A stretch of 29,055 bases of DNA from CAZEHS01 sp964649745 (GCA_964649745.1 CAZYQI010000039.1:1-29055); one strand, 5' to 3'; positions 8,548 to 17,221 are shown, counted from the first letter of the stretch. The notes: generated from the letters alone by a model not told the origin. A program made the numbers and translations.

Positions 8548-9132
8548 TTATTCGTCTATCTGATCGAACGTCAACTGGAATTCCTTGTTTTCCCGTCGGG
8601 CCACAAGCTCATCAATTTCATTTCTTACAACATCTCTTTCCGTAATCTGCTTCCGAAGATCACGAACCGTCTGGTGGGACCGCTTCAACTGTTCTTCCTT
8701 GGAATTCAGCTCGTAGCTCAGCATATTCATTTTATCTCTCAGGCTTTGAAGCTCTTCTTCATAAACGGAGGAATTATCCATCAGCGCTTCAAAATCCTGA
8801 ACCATTTTTTCATAGTCCCTGTTGCGCTGTTCCAATTCATCGTTCATGGCTTTTATCTGCAGGTGCATGGTATCAAAATCACCGGATGGCATATCCCCAT
8901 GTTTCAGCATGGTGTCTCTTTCCTCCATGAGTTTGAAGTTCTCATCGGCGATGTTTAAAGACGTAAGGACTGCAATCATTGCGGTACTGAGTTTTTTGTT
9001 GCTTTTGGCAATTTCCATCATTTTTTCATCAACATACGTCGCCACACTCTGCATATACTCGTGGGGTTCTTCGCTGACCAGCTTATATTCTTGCCCCATA
9101 ATACGTACGGATACCCGGTTTTTTCTATGCAC
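8548..9132 (-). CDS. zapA: Cell division protein ZapA-like with long coiled coil
   Basis: The N-terminal part (NRVSVRIMGQEYKLVSEE, then YVDEKMMEIAKSN and AMIAVLTSLNIADE) is a ZapA domain, a small protein that binds and bundles FtsZ filaments at the division site. It is followed by a long Glu/Lys/Arg-rich coiled coil, giving 194 residues; classical ZapA is nearer 85-110, but the extended form is common in Clostridia. I choose a GTG start at 9132: it is preceded by AAGGGGAGACTCTTC, and the domain starts right after it. The upstream in-frame ATG at 9204 is unlikely because it overlaps a TATAAT promoter box. The gene follows the pheST terminator and precedes the U32 gene. Confidence 0.88.
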   Translation of the reverse strand: MHRKNRVSVRIMGQEYKLVSEEPHEYMQSVATYVDEKMMEIAKSNKKLSTAMIAVLTSLNIADENFKLMEERDTMLKHGDMPSGDFDTMHLQIKAMNDELEQRNRDYEKMVQDFEALMDNSSVYEEELQSLRDKMNMLSYELNSKEEQLKRSHQTVRDLRKQITERDVVRNEIDELVARRENKEFQLTFDQIDE

Positions 9133-9202
9133 GAAGAGTCTCCCCTTGAAAATTGTGGTATGAACGGAACCCTGCAAAACAAAAGGTTCACGGCTAAGTT
9201 CC

Positions 9203-9208
9203 ATTATA
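9203..9208 (-). promoter_or_regulatory. Extended -10 promoter of zapA
   Basis: On the minus strand TGGTATAATGG gives a perfect -10 with the extended TGn motif; no good -35 is seen. It lies about 70 bp upstream of the GTG start and just after the pheT terminator. Since the upstream ATG at 9204 overlaps this box, a transcript from here would not contain it. Confidence 0.65.
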
Positions 9209-9239
9209 CCAGAAACAGCTGGTGGATGGGTGGAAATTC

Positions 9240-9312
9240 ATTAAAAAAGAGCGCAAAGGACAGGTACAGAACCGGATATATCTGTTCTGCTCCATCACTT
9301 TGCGCTCTATAA
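9240..9312 (-). terminator. Terminator after pheT
   Basis: On the minus strand AGAGCGCAAAG and CTTTGCGCTCT form an 11-bp outer stem closing a loop that contains a second inverted pair (CAGAACAG...CTGTACCTG type). The stem is followed by TTTTTTAAT. It separates pheST from zapA. Confidence 0.85.
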
Positions 9313-9324
9313 TCATTAAACAAA

Positions 9325-11721
9325 TCAGGCTCTCAGCGTGGCGCCCATAATCTCCTGAAGCTTTTTAATAATGTTGTTGTATAGAACCGCCACCTCTTCA
9401 TCGGTGAGGGTTCTGTCCGGTGCGCGGAAGGTCATTCCAATTGCTACGCTCTTCATGCCGTCTGGAATCTGTTTACCCTTATACACGTCGAAGATCGACG
9501 CTTCTGCCAGAAGAGGTCCGCCTTCCATCTGAACAATTTCCACCAGTTCCCCTGCCGTAATCTCATCCTCTATCAACACAGCGATATCTCGGGCAATGGC
9601 CGGATATTTGGGGAGGGGTTTAAATATATTGTCCCGTCTGGCCGCCTGAATCAGGATGTTGAAATCCAGATCCGCCAGGAAGGCCCGTTCCTTGATATCA
9701 AAATTCTCAAGAACCAGCGGATGCACCTCGCCCAAGGTTCCCAGCACATGGTTGCCCATGATGATGGCCGCACAGCGTCCGGGATGATAGGTTTCATTGT
9801 TGTTTTCCGTTACATAACGGTATCCCTTGACACCCATACGGTCCAGATATTTGCTCACAATGCCCTTTAAGGTGAAGAAGTCTTCGCCGGGACCGTATAC
9901 ACCGATGGCCAGAGCTTTTTTCTCAATGGGCAGCTCGGTGACCGGCAGCTGTTTCGGGAAGAACAGATTTCCAATCTCAAAGAAGCCCGCGTTTGGAACG
10001 TTTCGCTTATAGTTGCGGGCCAGAACCTCCATCATGTTGGGAAGCAGCGTCGTACGCATTACACTGTACTCTTCTCCCAAGGGATTCAGCAGGTTAACCG
10101 TGCTTCTCAGAAAGCTATAGGAGGGAATGCGTACCTGGTCGAAGGATTTGGGGCTGACAAAGCTGTACGTGGTGATTTCAGAAAGACCGCTGCCCAGCAG
10201 GATGGTCTTGGAGTAATCCTCCAGGTGCTGTCCGTTGGTCTTGGCTCCCCAGCCATTTCCCGCAGGCAGTGTTGTAGGAATACGGTCATAGCCGAAAAGG
10301 CGGGCTACTTCCTCGACGAAATCTATTTCCCGGGTTATATCCGGGCGATAGGTTGGCGCTTTTATTGTGAGCGTTTCTCCATCCTGTGTCATCTCCATAT
10401 TGAGCCGAGAAAGGATCTTTTCAATTTCTTCTGTTGTAAATGCGGTGCCCAGCATCTGATTTACTCGGGAGGTGCGGACTGTGATGCTCACAGGTTCCGC
10501 TTTTACCGGATAAACATCGATGATGTCGTTGACAACGGTGCCGGCCCCCAGTTCTTCAATCAACTCGCAAACCCTGTCTGAAGCCATTTTTGCCAGCTCA
10601 GGGTCCACACCCTTCTCGTAGCGGTTGGACGCCTCTGAACGCAGGCCCAGCTTCTTGGAGGTTTCACGGATATTGGTCTTGTTGAAGTTGGCCACCTCAA
10701 TAAGAAGGCGTGTTGTGTGAGATTTAACCTCTGTTTCATCTCCACCCATTACACCGGCGATGGCCACTGCCCGTTCTCCATCTGCAATGACCAGCATGTT
10801 CTCTTCCAGCTTTCGTTCCACATCATCCAGAGTGACAATGGTTTCCCCCGGGTTGGCCCGGCGAACGATGATCTGATGCCCCTTCAGGGTGTCCAGGTCA
10901 AAGGCATGGATGGGTTGTCCCATTTCCAGCAGCACATAGTTGGTGATATCAACGATATTATTAATCGGACGCATGCCAGCCTTCATCAGGCGCAGCTGCA
11001 TCCAGGTGGGGGAATCGGCAATCTTTACGTCTTTAATAATCTTGGCGGAATACCGGGGGCACAGATCCTCTGCCAGAACCTTAACCGAGGCATATTCCTC
11101 CACATGATCCACCCCATGGGTAACCGTAATGTTGGGATAATGAATGGGGCGTTCGAAAGTAGCCGAAGCTTCCCGGGCCATCCCGATCATGGAGAGACAG
11201 TCTGCGCGGTTGGGCGTGATTTCAAACTCTATTACCTGATCCCCCAGTTCGGTGGACTCAAAAATGTCGCTGCCCACCGGAATGGTTGAATCCAGGATCC
11301 ATATCCCGTCGGCCAGTGCCTTGGGTATCACTTTGTCTTCAAAGCCCAGCTCTTCCAAAGAAATCAGCATGCCGTTGGATTCCACGCCTCTGAAATTAGT
11401 CAGTCCGATGGTGCGTCCATCCGGAAGCTTAGTGCCTTCCAGGGCAACCGGAACGATATCCCCTTCCTTTACATTGGTTGCGCCGGTAACAATCTGCTGA
11501 ACCTTGGAGCCGGTATCCACCTGACAGATCACCAATTTATCGGCATTGGGGTGTTTTTCAACCTTCAGGAGCTTACCGATAACAATATTTTCGGCCCCTT
11601 TGGCCACCTGACGGACCGTTTCCGTATTGGAACCGCTCATGATCAAACGCTCTTCAATCGTACGGATATCCAAACCACTCAAGTCAATATATTCATTAAG
11701 CCACTTTACAGGTACAAACAT
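9325..11721 (-). CDS. pheT: Phenylalanine--tRNA ligase beta subunit
   Basis: The 798-residue beta subunit of the alpha2-beta2 PheRS. Domains in order: an N-terminal start MFVPVKWLNEYIDL, an EMAP/OB tRNA-binding domain around KVEKHPNADKLVICQVDTG, the B3/B4 editing region, B5, the catalytic-like core with RPDITREIDFVEEVARLFGYD, and a C-terminal FDX-ACB anticodon-binding domain starting near LPKYPAIARDIAVLIED. Length is normal. The start is preceded by TTAGGAGGGAAATC. It lies 15 bp downstream of pheS, so the two subunits are co-transcribed under the Phe T-box and end at the shared terminator. Confidence 0.97.
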   Translation of the reverse strand: MFVPVKWLNEYIDLSGLDIRTIEERLIMSGSNTETVRQVAKGAENIVIGKLLKVEKHPNADKLVICQVDTGSKVQQIVTGATNVKEGDIVPVALEGTKLPDGRTIGLTNFRGVESNGMLISLEELGFEDKVIPKALADGIWILDSTIPVGSDIFESTELGDQVIEFEITPNRADCLSMIGMAREASATFERPIHYPNITVTHGVDHVEEYASVKVLAEDLCPRYSAKIIKDVKIADSPTWMQLRLMKAGMRPINNIVDITNYVLLEMGQPIHAFDLDTLKGHQIIVRRANPGETIVTLDDVERKLEENMLVIADGERAVAIAGVMGGDETEVKSHTTRLLIEVANFNKTNIRETSKKLGLRSEASNRYEKGVDPELAKMASDRVCELIEELGAGTVVNDIIDVYPVKAEPVSITVRTSRVNQMLGTAFTTEEIEKILSRLNMEMTQDGETLTIKAPTYRPDITREIDFVEEVARLFGYDRIPTTLPAGNGWGAKTNGQHLEDYSKTILLGSGLSEITTYSFVSPKSFDQVRIPSYSFLRSTVNLLNPLGEEYSVMRTTLLPNMMEVLARNYKRNVPNAGFFEIGNLFFPKQLPVTELPIEKKALAIGVYGPGEDFFTLKGIVSKYLDRMGVKGYRYVTENNNETYHPGRCAAIIMGNHVLGTLGEVHPLVLENFDIKERAFLADLDFNILIQAARRDNIFKPLPKYPAIARDIAVLIEDEITAGELVEIVQMEGGPLLAEASIFDVYKGKQIPDGMKSVAIGMTFRAPDRTLTDEEVAVLYNNIIKKLQEIMGATLRA

Positions 11722-11736
11722 GATTTCCCTCCTAAT

Positions 11737-12756
11737 TTAAAATTGTTTTATAAACCGGATATCGTTCTCAAACAGATGCCGGATGTCGTCGATTTCGTAT
11801 TTCAGCATGGTGATCCGGTCAAGGCCCATACCGAAGGCAAAACCGGAATACTCGGTGGAATCGATGCCGCATTCTTCAAGTACATTGGGATGGATCATGC
11901 CGCAGCCCAGGATTTCGATCCAACCGCTGCCTTTGCATACCCTGCAGCCGTTACCGCCGCACTTAAAGCAGGTTACGTCAACCTCTGCACTGGGTTCTGT
12001 GAATGGGAAATAGTGAGGACGAAATTTTGTCTTGGTGGAGCTTCCGAACAGTCGCTGAGCAAAAAGGTTAAGGGTTCCCTTCAGATCCGCCATGGTGATG
12101 TTCCGATCGATGACAAAGCCCTCCACCTGATGAAACATGGGTGAATGGGTGGCATCCACCTCATCGAAACGGAAGCAGCGGCCGGTGGAAATGTAACGCA
12201 TGGGGGGCTTGTTCTGCTTCATGGTGCGGATCTGCATGGTGGAGGTATGGGTTCTAAGAAGGATATCCTCCGCAATGTAGAAGGTATCGGAGGTGCTTCT
12301 GGAGGGATGGTCCTTGGGCGAGTTCAGTGCATCGAAGTTATGGAATACGGTATCCACCTCCGGGCCTTCCGCAATGCGGTAGCCCATGCCGAGGAAGATA
12401 TCCTTGATTTCATCCAGTACCAGATTCAGCGGATGCTTATGCCCAAGCTTCACCTCGCTGCCAGGCATGGTGACATCCAGACGCTCCTCCTGAAGCCGTG
12501 CATTAACCTCCTGCTCCTTAAGGGTAGTCAAGGCCCCTTCCATTCCGTTCTCAATGGCCTCCCGCACATCGTTGGCCACCTTGCCCATAATGGGCCTTTC
12601 CTCTGCGGAAAGACCTCCCATCATTTTCAGTATGCTTGTAAGCTCGCCTTTCTTGCCAAGATATTTCAGCCTTACCTGCTCAAGGTCTGCCATGGATAAG
12701 CAGTCCTTGATTTCTTGAAGGGCTGTTTCCTGTAGTGCTTTCAATTTGTCCTGCAT
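11737..12756 (-). CDS. pheS: Phenylalanine--tRNA ligase alpha subunit
   Basis: The catalytic alpha subunit, 339 residues. It has the N-terminal coiled coil and class II core motifs: SRSTSDTFYI, the motif 2 region RCFRFDEVDATHSPMFHQVE, FPFTEPSAEVDV, and motif 3 GFAFGMGLDRITML with the alanine that lines the Phe pocket. A cysteine-rich insert CFKCGGNGCRVCKGSGW sits before ILGCGMIHPNVL. The same kind of insert is common in clostridial PheS and may bind zinc. An in-frame ATG lies further up at 12846 inside the T-box leader; the ATG at 12756 has GAAAGGGGATTCAT before it and gives the family N-terminus (MQDKLKALQ). Confidence 0.97.
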   Translation of the reverse strand: MQDKLKALQETALQEIKDCLSMADLEQVRLKYLGKKGELTSILKMMGGLSAEERPIMGKVANDVREAIENGMEGALTTLKEQEVNARLQEERLDVTMPGSEVKLGHKHPLNLVLDEIKDIFLGMGYRIAEGPEVDTVFHNFDALNSPKDHPSRSTSDTFYIAEDILLRTHTSTMQIRTMKQNKPPMRYISTGRCFRFDEVDATHSPMFHQVEGFVIDRNITMADLKGTLNLFAQRLFGSSTKTKFRPHYFPFTEPSAEVDVTCFKCGGNGCRVCKGSGWIEILGCGMIHPNVLEECGIDSTEYSGFAFGMGLDRITMLKYEIDDIRHLFENDIRFIKQF

Positions 12757-12842
12757 ATGAATCCCCTTTCGTGGTTTACATAATAGAATTACGTCAACTT
12801 GACTTTGAAATCCGGTGAAAACACCTGCTTCATTTACAAAAA

Positions 12843-13073
12843 ACAAAAAACTCCGTCCAATAAGGGACGAAGATATTTCCGCGGTACCACCCTTTTAGCC
12901 TGAGCCTCTCACTTGCAGATAACGGGCTTTGCCCGCCGCTTCCTATTTAATTTCAGAAGCAGTGCTCCGGAGTGAAATTCACATGTCGTTTTGTACCGCT
13001 TCCAGCCAAGGCGGATACTCTCTTGAACGCTTACATGCTTGATGCTCCATCAACGCTTTTTCGATATTCGGTT
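12843..13073 (-). promoter_or_regulatory. T-box riboswitch leader of pheST, specifier TTC (Phe)
   Basis: On the minus strand the T-box AGGGTGGTACCGCGG (plus 12879-12893) precedes a terminator hairpin (12851-12858 with 12865-12872) and a T6GTTT tract. The Stem I 3' strand reads GTGAATTTCACTCCGGAG, putting TTC (12974-12976) followed by A at the specifier position, which is Phe. AG-bulge and GNTGGAAGC-like elements are visible near 13000-13025. Uncharged tRNA-Phe should induce pheST. Confidence 0.93.
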
Positions 13074-13079
13074 TTAGTT

Positions 13080-13085
13080 ATTATA
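13080..13085 (-). promoter_or_regulatory. Extended -10 promoter of pheST
   Basis: The minus strand has TGCTATAAT, a perfect -10 with the TGn extension. The -35 region is weak (a TGGAA-like word at about 17-18 bp). The predicted start near 13073 matches the 5' end of the T-box leader. No convincing terminator separates it from trmH, so some read-through is possible. Confidence 0.65.
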
Positions 13086-13118
13086 GCATAACCACAGGGT
13101 TTTTCCAGTGGAAATTGA

Positions 13119-13928
13119 TCAAATCAGCTCACGCCTCTGTATCTCATAGGCCAGCATGGCCACGGCGGCCGCAGCGTTAAGGGATTCCACCCTGCCGGTC
13201 ATGGGGATGTGCACCGAATAGTCCAGCAGCTCCCGTATCCCCTTGCTGATGCCCGCCCCTTCACTGCCGATGGTCAGAACAAGCCGGTCACCAAAGGGTG
13301 TTTCATGGGACGGCGTTGAGCTTTCAAGAAGGGCACCTGCTATTTCATAATGGGCATCTTTCAACAGTTGAATATCCAGCGCAATATTATCTGAATGCAC
13401 TACCGGGATATGAAAGATGGAGCCCATGGAGGCCCTGACGGATTTTTCTCCATAAGGATCTGTTGTTCCCTGTGGAATCAGCACAAAGCTGAAGCCCATG
13501 GCCTCTGCCGTGCGGATGATCGTACCCAGATTGCCCGGATCCTGAATACCGTCGGGAATAAGTCCTTTGAATTTTCCTGCCCCCAGAAAACGGTCCAGGT
13601 CTGTCTGCGGCAGCCGCATGACCCCTACAAACCCTTGGGATGTGACCGTATCCGACAACTCGCCAAAAAGCAGCTCCGGCATGATAAAAACAGGTATTCC
13701 ATTGTGCCGGGCAAAATCAGTCCACTTCACCCCTTCCGGCGTATGCGCTTTATCGCCGGAGATCCAAAGCTCCAGCAGCAGCTCCGGGGTGTCCGCTATT
13801 TCGGACAACAGCCGTATCCCTTCCGCCAGAAAACGGCACTGTTCGCGCCGCCCCTTTCGGTTCTTCAGCGCCAGCACCGCTTTCAGTCTGGGATTCTGTC
13901 TGGATGTGATTTCGAGGATCTCAACCAT
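13119..13928 (-). CDS. TrmH/SpoU family RNA 2'-O-methyltransferase
   Basis: A SPOUT-class RNA ribose methyltransferase of 269 residues. The N-terminal substrate-binding domain (NPRLKAVLALKNRKGRREQCRFLAEGIRL) resembles the L30e-like domain of rRNA-modifying members. The C-terminal knot domain has motif 1 QDPGNLGTIIRTAEAMGF, motif 2 VLTIGSEGAGIS and motif 3 IPMTGRVESLNAAAAVAML. The target nucleotide cannot be assigned. The start is ATG at 13928 with GGAG eight bases before it; the TTG one codon upstream is less well placed. The ATG shares one base with the ktrA stop (TGATG), so it is translationally coupled to ktrBA. The pheS promoter follows. Confidence 0.93.
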   Translation of the reverse strand: MVEILEITSRQNPRLKAVLALKNRKGRREQCRFLAEGIRLLSEIADTPELLLELWISGDKAHTPEGVKWTDFARHNGIPVFIMPELLFGELSDTVTSQGFVGVMRLPQTDLDRFLGAGKFKGLIPDGIQDPGNLGTIIRTAEAMGFSFVLIPQGTTDPYGEKSVRASMGSIFHIPVVHSDNIALDIQLLKDAHYEIAGALLESSTPSHETPFGDRLVLTIGSEGAGISKGIRELLDYSVHIPMTGRVESLNAAAAVAMLAYEIQRRELI

Positions 13929-14578
13929 CAAATTTTCTCCAGTTTGATTAAATCGTCGTTGTGTCCTATGAATACCAGCACATCATCCTGCATGATAACC
14001 GTTTCCGGATCAATGGATATGATAATGTCATTATTCCGCTTAATCGCCATAAGCGATACTCCGTGCCGTACCCGGAGGGACAGATCGGTGAGGCTTTTAT
14101 TTATCCATTTATCCTTTGGCTTCAGTTCTGCGATGCTGTAATTAGAGGCTAATTCCATAAAATCTACAAAATTGGTTGAAACCAGATTGTTAGCAATCCG
14201 TATCCCCATATCCCTCTCAGGCAAAATAACGCGGTCCGCACCGATTTTATAAAGCACCTTCGCGTGATGCTCGCTTTGGGCCTTGGCAATGATGTGGGGA
14301 ATCCCCAGTTCCTTCAGCATAAGGGTAACCAGTATGGAGGATTGGATATCGGAACCGATGGCTACAATCGCTACATCAAAATTCCGAACCCCCAGAGCCT
14401 TCAGGGCATTCTCGTCAGTAGCATCCGCCTGCACAACGTGGGTAACCCGATCCGCCAGTACATGGATATTATCATCATTTCGGTCGATTACCATAACCTC
14501 TTCGCCCAGATCGTTTAGCTTAACCGCCACGCTGGAACCAAACCGGCCAGCGCCAATGACCACATATTGTTTTTTCAC
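13928..14578 (-). CDS. ktrA: Potassium uptake regulatory subunit KtrA (TrkA family, RCK)
   Basis: A 216-residue cytoplasmic RCK protein that gates the partner channel KtrB in response to nucleotides, and in many Firmicutes c-di-AMP. RCK_N has the Rossmann motif VIGAGRFGSSVAVKL with the acidic end of strand 2 in VMVIDRND, followed by QADATDENAL and VAIGSDIQSSIL. RCK_C occupies about residues 135-216. The start is GTG, preceded by AGGAGGATTACTG; this binding site overlaps the ktrB stop codon. The single RCK repeat identifies the Ktr-type architecture and contrasts with the double-length TrkA at 27188-28600. Confidence 0.94.
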   Translation of the reverse strand: MKKQYVVIGAGRFGSSVAVKLNDLGEEVMVIDRNDDNIHVLADRVTHVVQADATDENALKALGVRNFDVAIVAIGSDIQSSILVTLMLKELGIPHIIAKAQSEHHAKVLYKIGADRVILPERDMGIRIANNLVSTNFVDFMELASNYSIAELKPKDKWINKSLTDLSLRVRHGVSLMAIKRNNDIIISIDPETVIMQDDVLVFIGHNDDLIKLEKI

Positions 14579-14589
14579 CAGTAATCCTC

Positions 14590-15978
14590 CTAACCTATAT
14601 TGATCTTCTCTTCAGGATAGTGATAGAGCGTCCGTGTTCCTTCTTTAACACCTGCGACAGCCAAGACCAGTGTAATGGGGCCTATCCGTCCGGCAAACAT
14701 GGTGAGACTTAACAGCAGCTTGCCCACATCACTGAGGTCCGGAGTAATCCCCAGGGTAAGTCCAACAGTGGCAAATGCAGAGACGGTTTCAAAAAGAATC
14801 TGCAGGAAGGTGGCTTTGGTCTCCGTAAATGTCAGTATCAAAGTAACAAAGGTTACAAGGGTCAAACCTACTCCTGTTACTGCCAGTGCGTCATTAACCG
14901 ACTCCCGGGAGAGTCGCTTCTCAAATATATTGGTGTCTTCCCGACCCAATATAATGGTTTTGATGGCAAGAAACAGGGTTGTAAATGTTGTTGTCTTAAT
15001 ACCGCCGGCCGTTGAGCCCGGTGAACCCCCGATGAACATAAGAATGATGGTGATAAAGGCCGTGGCCTGGGTGATATTGGCCAAATTCAGGGAGTTAAAA
15101 CCCGCCGTACGGGGTGAAACCGAATGGAACATGGCCGAAACAAGCTTTCCCTTTGTCGTTAACGGTCCCATGGTGCCCGGGTTTGAATATTCAAACAGAA
15201 GAATTGTCAGAAAACCTGCACCCAGAAGAAAACCGGTGGTTGTCAGGACGATTTTTGAATGAAGATTCAATTTCCGAAAGTTACGGGTTTGAATGACATT
15301 CATAATAACAGGAAAACTGAGACCGCCGATTACAATTAATGCCGCGATGGTTCCAGACACTGTAATGTCATCAACAAACGGGACGATGGAAACGTATTTT
15401 CCGTATTCATCCCCCATATAGCCGCTGAAAATATCAAAACCCGCATTACAAAAGGCAGATATGGAATGAAATAGAGATGCAAATATGCCGTCTTTCCATC
15501 CGAAAAGGGGTACAAATCGGGTTGAAAGCAAAAGTGCTCCCGTCAGCTCCACGATGGCGGTGCCGATCAGGATTCGCTTGGTCATCTGAACAATGCCGGA
15601 GAGGCTGTAATGTCCAAGGGCCTTTTGCATCAATAGGCGGTTCTTAAGACCAATTCGCTTTCCCATCAGGAAAAACATCAGGGTTGTCATGGCCATAATC
15701 CCTAACCCGCCAATTTGAATCAGGCAGATAATCACCACTTTGCCGAAGGTGTTCCAGTAGGTTCCCGTATCCACAACCACCAGACCCGTGACGCATACAG
15801 CCGAGGTGGATGTGAACAGGGCATTAATGAAGCCGACGCATTCCCCCGTATTGGAAGCCCAGGGGGTATTAAGAAGTAACGCCCCTGCCAGTATTACAGC
15901 CGCAAATCCGGCAGCCAGAATCTGTGCCGGCTTCAGTGCCAGCAAGTCTTTAAACCTGCTAATCAGTTCTTTATTCAT
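14590..15978 (-). CDS. ktrB: Potassium uptake channel subunit KtrB (TrkH family)
   Basis: A 462-residue integral membrane K+ translocating subunit. Four pore-loop repeats are visible, each with a selectivity-filter glycine: AVCVTGLVVVD, AFCNAGFDIF, SPRTAGFNSL and AFATVGLTLG. The intramembrane gating loop GGSPGSTAGGIKTTT follows repeat 3. About eight further hydrophobic helices surround them. It acts with KtrA, encoded 11 bp downstream. It has its own promoter right after the rplT terminator. The 5' UTR is only about 35 nt, so I see no room for a c-di-AMP (ydaO-type) riboswitch. Confidence 0.95.
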   Translation of the reverse strand: MNKELISRFKDLLALKPAQILAAGFAAVILAGALLLNTPWASNTGECVGFINALFTSTSAVCVTGLVVVDTGTYWNTFGKVVIICLIQIGGLGIMAMTTLMFFLMGKRIGLKNRLLMQKALGHYSLSGIVQMTKRILIGTAIVELTGALLLSTRFVPLFGWKDGIFASLFHSISAFCNAGFDIFSGYMGDEYGKYVSIVPFVDDITVSGTIAALIVIGGLSFPVIMNVIQTRNFRKLNLHSKIVLTTTGFLLGAGFLTILLFEYSNPGTMGPLTTKGKLVSAMFHSVSPRTAGFNSLNLANITQATAFITIILMFIGGSPGSTAGGIKTTTFTTLFLAIKTIILGREDTNIFEKRLSRESVNDALAVTGVGLTLVTFVTLILTFTETKATFLQILFETVSAFATVGLTLGITPDLSDVGKLLLSLTMFAGRIGPITLVLAVAGVKEGTRTLYHYPEEKINIG

Positions 15979-16019
15979 AAGGACTCCAATGTATGGTGCT
16001 TTGACGTTTGAACATAGCT

Positions 16020-16047
16020 ATTATACCACTATGTGCAAACCTTTCAA
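16020..16047 (-). promoter_or_regulatory. SigA-type promoter of ktrBA-trmH
   Basis: On the minus strand the -35 TTGAAA (16042-16047), a 16-bp spacer and the -10 TATAAT (16020-16025) with an upstream TGG extension form a near-consensus promoter. It abuts the rplT terminator and lies about 40 bp from the ktrB start. Confidence 0.85.
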
Positions 16048-16049
16048 TC

Positions 16050-16085
16050 AATAAAAAAAACTACCTTCTGACATCAGAAGGCAGT
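16050..16085 (-). terminator. Terminator after rplT
   Basis: On the minus strand CTGCCTTCTGA and TCAGAAGGTAG form a stem with a very short loop, followed by eight T. It ends the infC-rpmI-rplT operon. Confidence 0.9.
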
Positions 16086-16106
16086 GATTTATCAAACCAT
16101 GGTTTT

Positions 16107-16466
16107 TTAAGCTTCCAATTTGGATTTAGCCAGTTCACAGAGTGCTTTGAAGCCTTCTGCATCATGGATAGCCATTTCGGAAAGCATTTTGCGGTTGATG
16201 TTGACTTCCGCACGTTTCAGACCATTGATGAATTTGCTGTAGGAAAGGCCGTTCATGCGTGTACCTGCGTTGATACGGGCGATCCAGAGCTTACGGAAGT
16301 CACGCTTTTTAAGCTTACGGCCAACAAACATGTCACGCAGGGAGTGCATAACTGCAGGATTAGCGGACCGGAATACCTTGCTTTTAAGACCCCAGAAACC
16401 TTTAGCCAGCTTAAGTATTTTTTTATGTTTTTTCTTGGCGTTAACGCCACCTTTAATTCTTGCCAT
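16107..16466 (-). CDS. rplT: 50S ribosomal protein L20
   Basis: 119 residues with typical L20 features: a basic N-terminus (MARIKGGVNAKKKHKKILKL, with KGFWG and FVGRKLKKRDFRKLWI) and a C-terminal globular part NGLSYSKFINGL and LNRK-like INRKMLSEMA. It binds 23S rRNA early in 50S assembly and in Firmicutes represses its own operon through the leader. It starts after GGAGGCTATTACCA, 26 bp downstream of rpmI, and is the last gene of the operon. Confidence 0.98.
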   Translation of the reverse strand: MARIKGGVNAKKKHKKILKLAKGFWGLKSKVFRSANPAVMHSLRDMFVGRKLKKRDFRKLWIARINAGTRMNGLSYSKFINGLKRAEVNINRKMLSEMAIHDAEGFKALCELAKSKLEA

Positions 16467-16492
16467 TGGTAATAGCCTCCTTCAACATGGAT

Positions 16493-16690
16493 TTAGAGAT
16501 ACGGAACCAGGGAAGCTACACGCTTCATATCGCTGGCGCTGACAACTGTTCCTTTGCGCAGGCCACGCTTACGCTTGGAAGATTTCTTGGTAAGAATGTG
16601 GCTTTTGTAGGCCTTTGCACGGACGAGCTTGCCAGTGCCGGTTTTCTTTACGCGCTTAGCTGCAGCACGTTTTGTTTTCATTTTAGGCAT
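16493..16690 (-). CDS. rpmI: 50S ribosomal protein L35
   Basis: 65 residues, strongly basic: MPKMKTKRAAAKRVKKTGTG followed by KSHILTKKSSKRKRGLR and a hydrophobic C-terminal VASLVPYL. This is the standard L35 pattern and length. It starts after AGGAGGAAACACCC and lies between infC (27 bp upstream) and rplT in the conserved infC-rpmI-rplT order. Confidence 0.98.
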   Translation of the reverse strand: MPKMKTKRAAAKRVKKTGTGKLVRAKAYKSHILTKKSSKRKRGLRKGTVVSASDMKRVASLVPYL

Positions 16691-16717
16691 GGGTGTTTCC
16701 TCCTATCGGTTTAATTG

Positions 16718-17221
16718 CTATTTGGGAGCGATAATTGCTACAAGACTACGGCCTTCCATCAGAGGTTTACGTTCAATAACCACGTCTTCTCCCAGCATGC
16801 CGACAAACTTGTCCATGACAACTCTCGCCATATCGGTGTTGCTCAACTCGCGGCCTCTCATACGAAGGGCGGCTTTTACCTTGTCGCCCTCTTGCAGAAA
16901 CCGTTTCGCATGGCCCACCTTCGTTTCAAGGTCGTGCATCTCAATCTTAAGGCTGAGCCGCACTTCCTTAATCTGAACTTGTGTCTGCTTTTTCTTTGCT
17001 TCTTTGTCACGCTTCTGCTGCTCATAACGGAATTTGCCGTAATCCATAATCTTGCAGACCGGCGGCACCGCCTGAGGGGCAATTTTGACCAAATCCAGCT
17101 TCTTTTCAAGAGCAATCGCGTAAGCATCCTTCGCTGTCATTACGCCCAACTGCGATCCATCTTCATCAATCACCCGGAGTTCTTTATCCCGAATGGCTTC
17201 ATTGATCTCTGTTTTTTTAAT
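16718..17221 (-). CDS. infC: Translation initiation factor IF-3 (apparent AUU start)
   Basis: IF3 keeps ribosomal subunits apart and checks the initiation codon. The N-domain is KKTEINEAIRDKELRVIDEDG followed by GVMTAKDAYAIALEKKLDLV and a linker PPVCKIMDYGKFRYEQQKR. The C-domain contains KEVRLSLKIEMHDLETKV and ends near MEGRSLVAIIAPK. The family N-terminus begins at KKTEINEAIR, but there is no ATG, GTG or TTG at the right distance. A strong AAAGGAGGTGTGGTT is followed by ATT at 17219-17221 with 7-base spacing, while the GTG inside the site is too close. I therefore call a 167-residue protein from AUU, the classical self-regulating start of infC. An ATG at 17440 would lie in the promoter region and can be discarded. 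Confidence 0.93.
   Translation of the reverse strand: MKKTEINEAIRDKELRVIDEDGSQLGVMTAKDAYAIALEKKLDLVKIAPQAVPPVCKIMDYGKFRYEQQKRDKEAKKKQTQVQIKEVRLSLKIEMHDLETKVGHAKRFLQEGDKVKAALRMRGRELSNTDMARVVMDKFVGMLGEDVVIERKPLMEGRSLVAIIAPK

Noticed and set aside
7990..8958. A 322-codon plus-strand frame
   Set aside because: It lies antisense across the U32 and zapA genes, which have clear family motifs on the minus strand; it has no ribosome binding site or recognisable domain.
12757..12846. N-terminal extension of PheS
   Set aside because: The extra codons lie in the T-box terminator region and the family N-terminus begins at 12756 after a good binding site.
13395..14141. A 248-codon plus-strand frame
   Set aside because: It is antisense to trmH and ktrA, both strongly supported.
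15979..16019. c-di-AMP (ydaO-type) riboswitch before ktrB
   Set aside because: The predicted 5' UTR is only about 35 nt, far too short, and no conserved motif is seen.
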